Origin: Rotaria socialis
Taxonomy: Eukaryota > Rotifera > Eurotatoria > Philodinida > Philodinidae
Reading direction: 5' to 3'
DNA: 64,000 bases
NCBI GenBank assembly: GCA_905331475.1
Contig: CAJNYU010001021.1
Coordinates: 1-64,000, forward strand
The notes under the pieces are model-generated. The model was not told where the DNA came from, made no database searches, and saw only the letters and a list, made by a program, of their open reading frames with translations. The first letter of the stretch is position 1, and the number at the start of each line of letters is the position of its first letter. Both the position numbers and the translations under genes were made by a program. Shown here piece after piece: positions 21,969 to 32,357 of the stretch.

Positions 21969-23087
21969 TGATGTCTCAAACACGTAAAAACGAAATCTAT
22001 ATAATTTCGTCATCAGATACTATATCAATACCGTAAGGATAAATTTTCAGAAAATTAGAACGGCAATGAACTACACAATATGCACATTCAGAAAATGTTT
22101 ATTCTTATAAACTCGTGACATCTGTTGAAACCCTGAACACTCGTTTGTTAACTTTTTTCCTTTTCAACATTGGTCTGTCTGTCTATTCTATATCTTTTAT
22201 TTCGATGTTCCTCTACTACTCTTACATTTTGTTCCTTTGATCCCCTCTTCGTCCTATTTTTGTTGTTAGTCATTTACTTATTATTAGTTTTTTGACAAGC
22301 AGTATTACGAATACGCATCGAATATATGCGGTAAAATGCCAAACTATGGTTTACCTGTATTTATTCTGAATATTCCCTCAGTGAAAATAGACACAAAATA
22401 TTTTTCAAAGGCAAATGCTTCAAATATTTCGTCGCTGTCTGAGATACTTGAATCTGAAGGAGATTCTTTTGAAATACTAGAAAAATAATCGATTGTACCG
22501 TTAACGCTGAAAATAAAAAATATTCTTTTCACCCCGAATGTGATGAAAGAAATTCAAGAGTTTTTGAATAACCAAGACAAGTCACCTTAAAAGTCATAAT
22601 AAAACTAATGAAAACGACTTCAATCTAGTTTAGACGAAAGCGGTTGACCAAACCTGTAAGAATATTTCTTGAAATAGATTTGTTCGAAAGATCATTTAAG
22701 TTCTCTCTTAACACTTCTGTTAATTAAAAAAAACAAAATTTCACCCACTTTCATATTTCAACACTGCACTGCAAGTTCAAAAGGCAAACATGCTGTCACT
22801 TTGATTTAACAGTTGCACGCTACTTTGTTGTCATGCAACAGAGTCAAATACTTCATTCTATTCACCTTTCTGCGTAATCATGATTTTACTGAAAAATATT
22901 TCTTTTTTTCTTTTGCTAGAAGACGAATGTTATACTTTTCTTTATGGTGCATGTACTATAAAGCAAATATTAGTCATAAAGTATTCATTTGTTTTTATGT
23001 GTTGAGTAATACCTATGAGTAATATGAAATATCGTAGAAGAAATTCTGCTTTCATCATTTTTTCATACCCGAATAAAATTTTCAGCA
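21969..23087. other. Intergenic with one exon-like segment
   Basis: Mostly featureless AT-rich DNA. On the minus strand 22506-22355 looks like an internal exon: a TTTTCAG acceptor, 152 bp open in one frame (including SSISKESPSDSSISDSDEIF) and an ACAG|GTAAAC donor. I could find no partner exons, so no gene is called. The sequence just before 23088 ends in TTTTCAG. Confidence 0.35.
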
Positions 23088-23621
23088 ATGTTATCAAATA
23101 ACATTATATATGAAAATAATTTATTATCATCGAATGACAATGACAGACCAACTAAATATCGAATTCGACGAATGCTTGATAGTGACGTTAATACGCTCGT
23201 TAAAATAGAAGAAATTACTTGGCCTTTTGAGCCATGGACAGCTGACACTTTTTTTCATTGTCTTGGTGAACCATTTACATATTGTTGGATACTTGTGAGC
23301 GTTACTAATGATCATTCGGTACTTGGATATGCTATTCAATATTTCATTCGCGAAAAATCAGAGATAGCAAATTTGTGCATTCATCCCGATCAACGTGGCG
23401 GTGGTTTAGGTGGAATACTGTTACATCATATGATAAATTACGCTCATCAATTTGGTTATAGGATTCATCAGCTTGAAGTAAACACGTCGAATATCCATGC
23501 ATATAGATTATATAATAAATTTGGTTTTAAAATAGTTGGAGTGCGAAAACAATTTTATTCAGATGGTGCTGACGCATATGATATGCAGTTAATTGTTGAT
23601 GAAGTTCATCCGAAGATGTGA
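23088..23621 (+). CDS. RimI-type GNAT N-acetyltransferase
   Basis: Intronless, 177 codons. The fold is GNAT: the acetyl-CoA pyrophosphate loop matches R-x-x-G-x-G as R103-G-G-G-L-G108, preceded by the strand IANLCIHP. The segment LEVNTSNIHAYRLYNKFGF is very close to the bacterial RimI signature LEVRxSNxxAxxLYxxxGF, and E130 and Y142 keep the 12-residue spacing of the E. coli RimI catalytic Glu and Tyr. The C-terminus (YSDGADAYDMQL) matches RimI's Y...EDAxxM end. The family acetylates N-terminal amino groups, in bacteria that of ribosomal protein S18. A ~25-residue N-terminal extension is extra. TTTTCAG lies 2 bp before the ATG, a possible spliced-leader acceptor. Absence of introns and bacterial character make horizontal transfer plausible; archaeal or eukaryotic NAA10/NAA50-like ancestry is the alternative. 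Confidence 0.85.
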   Translation: MLSNNIIYENNLLSSNDNDRPTKYRIRRMLDSDVNTLVKIEEITWPFEPWTADTFFHCLGEPFTYCWILVSVTNDHSVLGYAIQYFIREKSEIANLCIHPDQRGGGLGGILLHHMINYAHQFGYRIHQLEVNTSNIHAYRLYNKFGFKIVGVRKQFYSDGADAYDMQLIVDEVHPKM

Positions 23622-24205
23622 AGCATTATCTATAAACTTGTAATATTTATTGTTCCCCTGTATTTATACATTTTTTTCTCGGATTTTAAATCATTGTATG
23701 TTACTTTTCAGCGAAAAGTAAATGTGTTCTCTTCAAGGGGGCTCGCGCAGAAAAGAAAGAAAAAAAGTCGCTGAAAATAGCCTCTTTTTTTTTCTTTTTA
23801 TGTAAAAAGATATTATTTTCTTGGAGTATGAAAACCAGACTATCGTATCGATTCAAATAAAACAAATGGCTTTATTTTGATAGGAGTCTAGACGATGTTA
23901 TATGGCACTGAAATTGTCATACGCTTCGTCGATTTGCGATGATAAGAAATAAAACAAACACACCATTTCTTTCTTGGTTTGTCCACATAGTTTTAACTTA
24001 AGGAAAGCAGAACAAAAAGAAATTCTCTTTCTGCGACGACGTCAAAATATAATGTCATATAATTTCGCGGAATAGTTACTAGCTCATTTATCATAGAGAA
24101 GAAACCCTGTTATTTGTAAGGAAATTTTCTTTTCTTTTTGCATTTTACTAATATACACATGCATTTGAAGTTAATTCGTTGTAGATATTATTTATTGTCG
24201 AATCA
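23622..24205. other. Intergenic spacer
   Basis: About 580 bp between the acetyltransferase and the kinase gene, both on the plus strand. Contains poly-A/poly-T tracts around 23755-23810 and nothing I can call a gene. Confidence 0.45.
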
Positions 24206-25477
24206 ATGCTCAATTCTCCAATGATTCAAAATGTGTCGCCAGCCTACGTTGTTAGAGCTTTAGTGCCACAAGCACACGGCACATATGTTGTTCGATATCA
24301 AACATTGAACGATGAAATTATTTCATCTATTCATATAAATAATCAATCGAAAACATCATCAATTGAATCTTCGGATAGAGATCTTCATGTTGTTTTATCA
24401 GTCCGTGTCGATGAGACTTTATATAAACGTCCAATAATGAATTATTTTTTATCACTGATGGGATCTCGTGGTGAACAAAATCATGCACAATTATTAGAAC
24501 AATATCATAGCGAACGAAGTCAGCTAGCGAATTATACATCATTAACACATGAATTAGTTCTTCCAATTGAAAATTTATCATGGATCATAGATCCAAATGA
24601 ATTTCGTAGTCTGAATTTTGTACGAGATCGTTTGAGTGGTAAAAATAATGATGGAATATCTGAAGGTTATTGGCAACGACCAAATCAAAATGATATTAAA
24701 ATATTTATTAAACGTTTTCCACAAACTAGTTCCTATTATGATAACGAATTAAATTTACTTCAGCAACTCTGCTTTTTTTCTGTTGTCACACTATTCGGTC
24801 ATTATTCTGATCAACAAAATAATTATTTAGTATTTGCACACAGCGGACGATCACTGGAATCGATCTGTCCGTTACGAGCTCGAACATCCCTATCGAAAAT
24901 GTCTCGAATCGTAAATGTTGCTTTTCAAATATCCAATGCTATGATCTATCTTGAAAAGAAAAATATTGTTCATCGCGATCTAACAGCAAGTAATGTTCTT
25001 GTCGATTCTTATGGTTATATTCGTATTGCCGATTTTGGTCATGCCATACAAAAAGAAGAAGGCAAAAATAATCTCTCAAAATCAATTACATACAATGGTG
25101 AATATCGATTTCAAGTTCGCTTTCTTGCGCCGGAATGCATACCAAAACGAGTACAAAGTCGATCGAACCAATCCAATAATCAAATACGAAGAGAAATTTA
25201 TGCAAGTTTTTCACCGAAAAGTGATGTCTGGGCATTTGGTATTTTAATTGTACAACTTATGCTTAAGAATCCTTCGAAACCATATCCTCATATAGACAAC
25301 GACCGAGATGTATCAAAGCGAGTGGCGATGAATCGTGAAATACACCCGAAACCGGATGGGTGTAATATTGATATTTATTATATACTTCAGCAATGTTGGG
25401 CTTATGAACCTATAAATCGTATATCATTTCAAGAAATTCGAGAGAAGATGAGAGTGTTATCGTCAATATTTCGTTAA
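24206..25477 (+). CDS. Tyrosine-kinase-like protein kinase with partial SH2-like N-terminus
   Basis: Intronless 423-codon gene. The kinase domain spans about 140-420. Visible catalytic parts are the ATP lysine in IKIFIKRF (K169), a helix-C Glu in DNELNLLQQL, the catalytic loop HRDLTASN (H256, D258, N263), DFG at 276-278, A-P-E at 308-310, and DVWAFGI. The glycine loop is poor (RLSGKNNDG instead of GxGxxG), so nucleotide binding may be altered. HRDLTAxN with DVWAFGI is typical of the tyrosine-kinase/TKL branch. Residues ~13-45 (HGTYVVRYQ, R30 at the position of the phosphotyrosine-binding Arg) resemble the middle of an SH2 domain, but its start is missing. I infer a cytoplasmic SH2-kinase-derived protein; activity is likely but not certain. 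Confidence 0.82.
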   Translation: MLNSPMIQNVSPAYVVRALVPQAHGTYVVRYQTLNDEIISSIHINNQSKTSSIESSDRDLHVVLSVRVDETLYKRPIMNYFLSLMGSRGEQNHAQLLEQYHSERSQLANYTSLTHELVLPIENLSWIIDPNEFRSLNFVRDRLSGKNNDGISEGYWQRPNQNDIKIFIKRFPQTSSYYDNELNLLQQLCFFSVVTLFGHYSDQQNNYLVFAHSGRSLESICPLRARTSLSKMSRIVNVAFQISNAMIYLEKKNIVHRDLTASNVLVDSYGYIRIADFGHAIQKEEGKNNLSKSITYNGEYRFQVRFLAPECIPKRVQSRSNQSNNQIRREIYASFSPKSDVWAFGILIVQLMLKNPSKPYPHIDNDRDVSKRVAMNREIHPKPDGCNIDIYYILQQCWAYEPINRISFQEIREKMRVLSSIFR

Positions 25478-27912
25478 TTGAGCATCGTTTTTACTGGAGG
25501 ATATAATTAAGATGACAGATAAGATCTAGCTTATTTTCGTCTCTGAGTTTTTCAGATAAAAAAATAATTTTAAAAGGAAAAAAAAAAACATACTTCGGTA
25601 ACCGGAGTATATTTATTTCCCAATAAAATCATTTGTATTTCTATATTTTTAGACAGATTTGTGCACGTCTTTCACATAGAAAAAAAAATGATTTTTAACA
25701 ATTGAAACAAATCTCTAAGAATGTTCAATGTAATTGTTGTGCATTCGAATAATAAATATGTTAAGATAGATTTTCTCTTCTTTTTTTTCTGTATTATTTA
25801 TTGCATTTCATATTTCGCTGTCTGCGTGTTTCAATCTGCTATCAAGGAAGTTTGCATGAGTAATTTGAAATATATCTAGTATGAGAAAGTTCATACAGTG
25901 TTTGCCTACCGATTTAATAAACGAAATGTTTGATTGATAAATTTCAGCTAAATCAAATATTTGCTTGTGTGGGTGTATTTTTCATAATTTTAGTGGTTTA
26001 CGAAGAAAATAGCACAAGCAAATTATTAGTTGAGAAAAAATTAATCCAGGTTATTAAGCGATCGATTTTTGTGTTTTCGAGCAAAATAAGAAGAGACTGT
26101 CAACGATGGTGTCTACAGTCCACAATGATAGAACAAAACCATTTGTGATTATTTTAAAAAATGATCAAAATTTTTACTATCGTTCTATGGACGCTACAAA
26201 TGTCAATAGAATCCTTTTAGGTTTACTTCCGTGCATGACTTTACTGATGCAGAATTTTATAAACAATTATTCTGCTAAAAAAAGCATTGGGAGTTATGAC
26301 AATTTTCGATTCATTTTCATGTGAAGCAGCAAAATTCAATTTTCAACGTTGAATCGATGATGAGTGCGTAGGGGAAGCCAATTGTATAAATTTTCGCACA
26401 CTCAATTATTTCGAATTGGAAAAATATGGCAATCAACCACTCGTGCTACAAATAATGATGAGTAAAAGCACTCGATAAGAATAGTAAAAACTTGCTTAGC
26501 GATGCAAACTTTCGTACTATCACTCAGTGATGTTGACCATATTGAAAGACTAAAATGAATCATTCAGTGACACATCGAACATGTTTTAACAGTTCCAAAT
26601 TAAGTATTAATGCTAAAAAACTAGTGTTTCATCGTATTCTTAGAATCGACTGCTGGATTTATGATGGTTTTTCGCAGTAAAAGTTTTACTATCATTGTCA
26701 TTCTTCGATTATTTTTGTTCGATTTGGCTGAGTATGTTAATCTTCTAATTTTAATCGAAAACTCATTTATTCACAATGCGATTATGATGATTTTGGTTAA
26801 TGTAGGTAGTAAAATTTATAGAAAAAAGAAAAAAGATTCTAGATATTTAAGAAATTGACAAAGTGCAACATGTGAAGGCAAAAATACATGACGGCTGATA
26901 TTTATGTTCGTAATAAGTACAAATTACTGCATTTATGAATAACATTTGTCAAAACAAAAGGAAGAGATATATTTTTCAAAGTCGTATTCGTTTTTTTATT
27001 AAAAATTACGGGTGGCCAATGGGGAAACAGCGCGACTTCCTTACTTCGAAGTACGATGGAGTACAGGGAGTACGTGAAGTGGCCCTTTTCCCCCTTGAAA
27101 AGTATTAAAAAGAAGCGTTTAAAGGCGACTTTAAACTTTACGGTTAAAGTAAAGACACCATAGGATATTTATATTTATGAAAATCGTTCCAATGTATAAT
27201 CTTACAAAGACAGAAAAAATACTCAAGTATAATAAAAGGTCACTTCTATCTGATATTCATCAACTATGATGACAAAATTGGTGTACACTCTTTATAATCG
27301 CCTTATGTTTCTAATTATTTACCTAAATAATCCTGCCAATAACAAGACCTGAATATGATTAAACCGCTTACGTTGCATGATAGAATAGTCCATTGTGAGT
27401 AATTATGTAAATAATCTTCGAAATGATAATGGAAATTTACTACTTATCTTATCGTTACTTGTTGTTCTCTCCGAAATTTCATAGGTGGAAGTTTTATGAA
27501 TTCAGAAATTGAAGTAAATTTTGGTGGAGAAACAGTGATGATAAATTTCGTTTTGATACCATTTTGTTAAAATTATTTCGATTCTCACTTTTTTTCTTCT
27601 CGTATGATTCGACTTGAAGCTCCCTCGGGGTTCAGTCAGAAAGTTAATTCAACCGAAATAACACCTCTATTGTTTAATCACATTGTCCATTTACCTTGCT
27701 AGTAGCGTTTTCTCAGCATAGTATTTATCATTGACTGTTTGAACAATCTTCTTATTCAATTGATTATTTCAGTTGGATCCCGCGGGAGAACTTGATCAAA
27801 TTTTGAACGATATAAAATTCGATACACTGGCGAATTTTAAAAATTTAAATTAAAAACAACTCAGTTTTTATGCTGATTTTAAGTGTCTCTTTTTTCCTAA
27901 TAAACATGAATT
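25478..27912. other. Gene-poor region
   Basis: AT-rich, with no convincing genes: the short frames at 25930-26324 and 26661-26858 have no motifs. A small inverted-repeat element at 27017-27097 is listed separately. Sequence near 27605-27660 (GCTCCCTCGGGGTTCAGTC) is locally less AT-rich but I cannot assign it. Confidence 0.45.
27017..27097. repeat. Short inverted-repeat element, hAT-like termini
   Basis: An 81-bp segment whose ends are inverted copies: CAATGGGGAAACAGCGCGAC on the left and the complement of CAAGGGGGAAAAGGGCCAC on the right. The terminus CAAGGGGGAAAAG is the same as the left end of the element at 8951, so this may be a minimal relative. No target-site duplication is visible. 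Confidence 0.5.
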
Positions 27913-28087
27913 CAGTGGCAGATTTACCAGCTAGGCTACCGGGCGATCGCCATCCCCCTTAAAAACATTTTTCGGTTTTCCCCAGCAGAAATGAAACAGA
28001 AAATAGTCGTTCTGCCTCAAGTAGACTTAAAAACCGTTTTTTGGCCAGAAGCGCCACCCCCTAACATAGTTTCTGGGTGCGCCACTG
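27913..28087. mobile_element. hAT-type MITE, 175 bp, near-perfect 8-bp TSD
   Basis: The ends begin with CAGTGGC and finish with GCCACTG, followed inward by more diverged inverted sequence (CCAGCTAGG versus TCTGGGTGCGCC; CCATCCCCCTTAAAAAC versus its partner). The flanks are CATGAATT (27905-27912) and TATGAATT (28088-28095), 7 of 8 identical. CAGTGGC termini with 8-bp duplications are typical of hAT elements. It is non-coding. Confidence 0.8.
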
Positions 28088-29634
28088 TATGAATTAAATA
28101 GCATTTACAATATAGAACAAAAAAATATATCTAAACAGTTGACAAATATCAGCTTGGTAGCTCTTACTTTGGACTTTCAGAGCCAATAGAAATTTCAATT
28201 GTCTTTTGATCTCAACGGGGCTGCAAAAAAAAACAGTAAAGATCGAATCATTAAACGATATTTATTTAATTACTCAACAATACTTCAACCCTTCCAGTAG
28301 ACATTTTTTATCAAGGATATCAGTATCCTTATCAACTATTGACTTGTCGCGAATGTTTCCACACCAGGTAAGTCTTGAATGGAGGATATTTGCGGTTGAC
28401 TTTCAATACGCTTGTTGTCTTAACTTCAACTATCCATTAATCTTTCATTGTAAATAGAAGTTTACAACTGAAATTTTGACTTGTACTCTAATTCAAACAT
28501 TATCTTGAGCTTGAAATAAATTCGAATACAAATAATCTCTTACAGAAGTCATGAATTGAGTCAATATTTGAAGGCTCGAATCAATTGTGCTGTCTCAAAA
28601 ATATGAACAGTAATGCTTATCAAACCAATTCAATTGAGGTAGTTAACCTCTGAAAATAGACTAATCGATTGAATTTTTCTTTTTATATTGTTAATCTTTT
28701 GAGACCCATTGAAATTGATGCTTGAAATAAAAATTAATTGAATATATACGTATATATTTATTTAACAAATAGATTCATTGGCTATTTTAAAGAGTCAACT
28801 GAAAAAAAAAACTTAAAATCCACACGAACAGACGCCTGTTTTTATTTGAGAAACTTTTTAAAATTAAGCTCTATGATTTAGGCTCATTTATCATTTCAAT
28901 ATTCTTCTCTAAGAAAACAAGCAACCGTTGGCTATATTTACATGTTCTTAGTTCCTAGTTTGAGATCAACTAGTTTTTTCAAGCATCTAAAATATCAATA
29001 AAGAAATTTTAGCATAAGAACACAGTGCCTTGTCAATGTCAAAACATGCAAAAATCAACGATGCGATGTTTCATCATAGAAGAGCATATATTTCCATTCA
29101 TTAAGAATAACGCATAAAATACAGGCAAAAACTTATATTTAAATTCGAGCATCAAAATATTACATCGACATTATTCAAATGAGGTAACATGCTGTTTTGC
29201 ACGTCTTTATTTAACTATGATTTTCTAGACTGAATTTCTTTCTTCAAGAATTTTCTACTGTTTAATACGAAAATACATGCAGGGGGCAATGGTTTGTGTT
29301 TACCTAACTTCATATAGTAATTCTATTGGCTTTCAAATAGGTAATGAATCTTCGTCAGTTCCATTTCTACTTGATAAATAAGGGCGCAGTTTGCAAATTA
29401 CATAAACGGCAATGGATTAGCAGCTTTCGAACTAATTCTACCTAATCATTTCTTGCTAATCTATCATAATCAAAGAATTAATTGATTCAATATACAGTTC
29501 ATCGATTCCAAAACAAATCAAAATGAAAAAAAGCAAAGTCCAGCTAATGAAATCGAGAAAGAAAAAATAAAATACAAATTGAACGATGTATTAAAAAAAG
29601 GAAAAAAAAGCATCGCAATAAAATTCGTGAATTG
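28088..29634. other. Gene-poor region
   Basis: AT-rich, no gene seen. The 83-codon frame at 28206-28457 starts without ATG and has no recognisable motif. A poly-A tract lies at 28801-28811. Confidence 0.45.
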
Positions 29635-30398
29635 TTATTTTCGACTTGATGTTCGTTTGAGTTTTGCTTGTGCTGCAGTCGATGTTGGTTGAACTGGTGT
29701 ATTCTGTTTTGTTGTTGTAGTACTACGTTTTGGTTTAACAGCTGATGATTTATTCAATGACATGAATGCGTCTAAATAGAAAATTTGAAATCGTTTCTAT
29801 TATTTCAGTTCTGTTTACTTGATAATATTGAATATAATTTTGAGTCGACTTGATCGATATTAAAATTTGCAGCATAACGTTTCTCACCTGCTACGATATC
29901 ATCTAAATATTTGATGATGAAACTGAAAAAATGAATTCAGTAACAAGCTTTTGATTTTACTTTCAATTTTAACTACAAAATAAGTGTTTCTGCCAGCCAA
30001 ATATTGTGATGCATAGTCTTCACCATGCACATTTAATTCTTTTAATTTTCCTTCATTGTCCATGAGATCAATTACGTCTAAAAATAGATGCAAATATTTG
30101 TTTTATTCATAAAATCAATTATATTTTACCATCATTTGGAATACCAACCAATGGTTTAATGTGATCCAATAAACGATGGCAGGATGCATAACTATTCAGA
30201 AGTAATTGTTGATTTTCTACATATAACAATAAAATAGAATTTGAAATAAAAAACAAACAAACAGATTGATCATAATTCATTACCACCATGAATCAACCGA
30301 AAGAATGTGCAACTTCCTGGTACGCATGGCTTTTTAGTTTCGACCGTTTTTGTAGCCGACATAGAACTTAAACTTCTATTTAATTTAGATGTTTCCAT
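29635..30398 (-). CDS. CXorf65-family protein (five exons)
   Basis: I read exons 30398-30284, 30216-30130, 30077-29961, a 15-bp microexon 29902-29888, and 29771-29635, all joining in frame to 156 residues. The match to vertebrate CXorf65 is in three blocks: IHGGENQQLLLNSYASC (human IKHGNNQQFLVN...), a helix ending KPLVGIPNDG, and DVIDLMDNEGKLKELNVHG followed by ASQYLAGRNTYFVVK (human ASKYLTARSTYYVCK). The C-terminal exon is basic and Thr/Ser-rich and not conserved. The biological role of this family is unknown. The microexon is the least certain part; another splice choice there would alter only a few residues. Introns are 52-116 bp. Confidence 0.78.
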
Positions 30399-30542
30399 GC
30401 GTTATTCATTTGCCTGTCATTTATTTTTCTCAGTCCATAAAAAAGTTTAACTACTATTGTACTCTTCTTATATACTATAGAAACTTGTGTTCGCTTTTTG
30501 TACTATTTGCAAACCATTTTCTTTCTTTTACACCCCTTTAAG

Positions 30543-30862
30543 CTATATGCGCGCTTCAATGTCATACTTACGTCTTCGAACAGTAAATGGATTTACTGCT
30601 TGAAGACATAAAATACATATACTCACATCTTTTCTCGTTTTTTAACTTCTGCCATTATGAGAGGCATACCTTTCGATAATGATGCATTTGAATAGATGAT
30701 TGTTACCAGCGGATTGAAGTGTGCGTACGATGAAGAGAAAGATTCATTTAAATTTACTAATTCAGGTATGGAATAATTTTGAGTTTGCGACAGTATTCCA
30801 TTAGAAAGTTGAGGTTGATAATGAACACGGCGTGTGGGTGATAAGACTCCTGAACGAGACAT
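30543..30862 (-). CDS. Small uncharacterised protein (two exons)
   Basis: Inferred gene of 81 residues: exon 1 at 30862-30670 begins MSRSGVLSPTRRVHYQPQ, and exon 2 at 30595-30543 encodes VNPFTVRRRKYDIEARI and a stop. The 74-bp intron has AAAG|GTATGC and CAAGCAG borders, and the join is in frame. Without splicing the frame would run on to 30623 instead. The product is polar, without signal peptide or obvious domain. It sits 145 bp upstream of, and on the same strand as, the CXorf65 gene. I recognise no family. Confidence 0.5.
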
Positions 30863-31355
30863 TGCGGATGTCGTTAGACTGATAAAAAAAGATATGTAGC
30901 CTCGTATAAGAAACAAACTTGTAATCCGATAGTAGTGACTTAATTCACAGGAAAAACAATATTTCTTTTGTCGTTATGAATTAAAACGAAGCCACAATTT
31001 GCTGTTGTCATAACAGAATCAACTAAGAAAAAAAAATTGCAAGCAAGTAATCTTTCTTTTTTCTCTTCAACATCCACTTGACGATGTTTTTTCTGCTTGA
31101 TGAAAGAAAATGCTATAATAATTCATGTTCTTCATTTCAAAATTAACTAGTGAATAAATTTATTTCGTTACATCAAATAGAAAAAAAAACAACAAGACAA
31201 TGATTATGACAAGTCTGACATTTGAATAGATACGAGAAGAATACAAAAGAAAATATTAATAATAATAAATCTGACATTATTGGTTTATAGAGGCAACTAA
31301 AAGATAAACACAGATAATTGTTGCTTAACAAACAAAAATACTGCATTGAAAGAAT

Positions 31356-31733
31356 TTAATCATCTTCAAGTTCCTAAAAATAGAGAAGACTTGCATTTGA
31401 ATCGAAAAAAAGTGAGCCAATTAATTACGTGATCAATTTCCATTTGTTCATTATCTGATGTTGGTATTGATAATTGTTGCTGTTGATAGTAACTATTTAA
31501 AAATTTAAATAATCATTTTTTTTATTCAATAGATCTAAGTTTACTAATTTTCTAATTGCACAATAAATTTTCTGACAAGTAAACGCTCACGTAATGGATT
31601 TTCTGTTCGTCGCTGTCGAACACCTATGACATAAATGATTAGAACATATTTTAATTCGATTAAACTTACTAAATGTTGGCATTCTTAATTTTTCATATGA
31701 TAAAACAATCATCATTGCACTTTCTTGATCCAT
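31356..31733 (-). CDS. Small uncharacterised protein (four exons)
   Basis: Four short exons join in frame to about 75 residues. Exon 1 starts at 31733 (MDQESAMMIVLSYEKLRM...) with a perfect A|GTAAGT donor, exon 2 encodes SVRQRRTENPLRERLLVRKF, exon 3 is glutamine-rich (YYYQQQQLSIPTSDNEQ), and exon 4 is only ELEDD and the stop at 31358-31356. All introns are about 50-60 bp with GT-AG borders. The Arg-rich centre and acidic tail suggest a nuclear or nucleic-acid-associated protein, but that is inference only. There is a faint resemblance to the N-terminus of immediate-early-response proteins that I do not trust. Confidence 0.55.
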
Positions 31734-32357
31734 TTTGGAAAAAAAATACTATGACTTAAACAAGGTCAATTTGAAACAAATAACTTTGATTGAAAGACAT
31801 ATGTATAATCATGACGTTGTTTTTTATTTTTTATTTATCTTTATTTATATTAAAATAAAAACAAAAGAGAATTAATAATATTTTTCTTATGTTTAAAAAT
31901 GAAACAGTTAATGTTTTTAAATTTAAATTAGATGTCGCCAGTTGACGACTATTGAATATTCAGCTCTGCAAGAAAAAGTAGCTGTAAACAAAACACCTAT
32001 CCGTGCAACAGGAATTGAAAAACAGTTCTGTTTTCTTCTTGAGTGATTTGGATATTTAATGTTGTCTTTTTGTATTGAAAAAATATTCAATTGTATCAGG
32101 CGTAAATTGTGAAGTCTATGGAGTAACATAAACTGACAAATGTGCTTTATAATTTACAATCGCTGAATTCTTGATGATTAAAGCAGCTAGTAAAATATTC
32201 ATATAGTATAATGATCAAAATTCTTTTTTGACATTGAATTTAATTAGACTGCATCAATTTCTATTTCTTATTTTTTTATCTTATGGAAATTTTTAATCTT
32301 AGAATTTGTTACATTTTAGTTCGATAGAAATAAAAGAAGACAGTCAATGTAAAATAT
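31734..32357. other. Divergent intergenic region
   Basis: About 620 bp between the minus-strand small gene and the plus-strand NEK10 gene, so it should contain both promoters. I see no named element. The minus-strand frame at 31923-32129 has no supporting motif. Confidence 0.45.

Noticed and set aside
30623-30916. 97-codon unspliced minus frame
   Set aside because: Starts with TTG; the spliced model 30862-30670 plus 30595-30543 has good splice sites and stays in frame.
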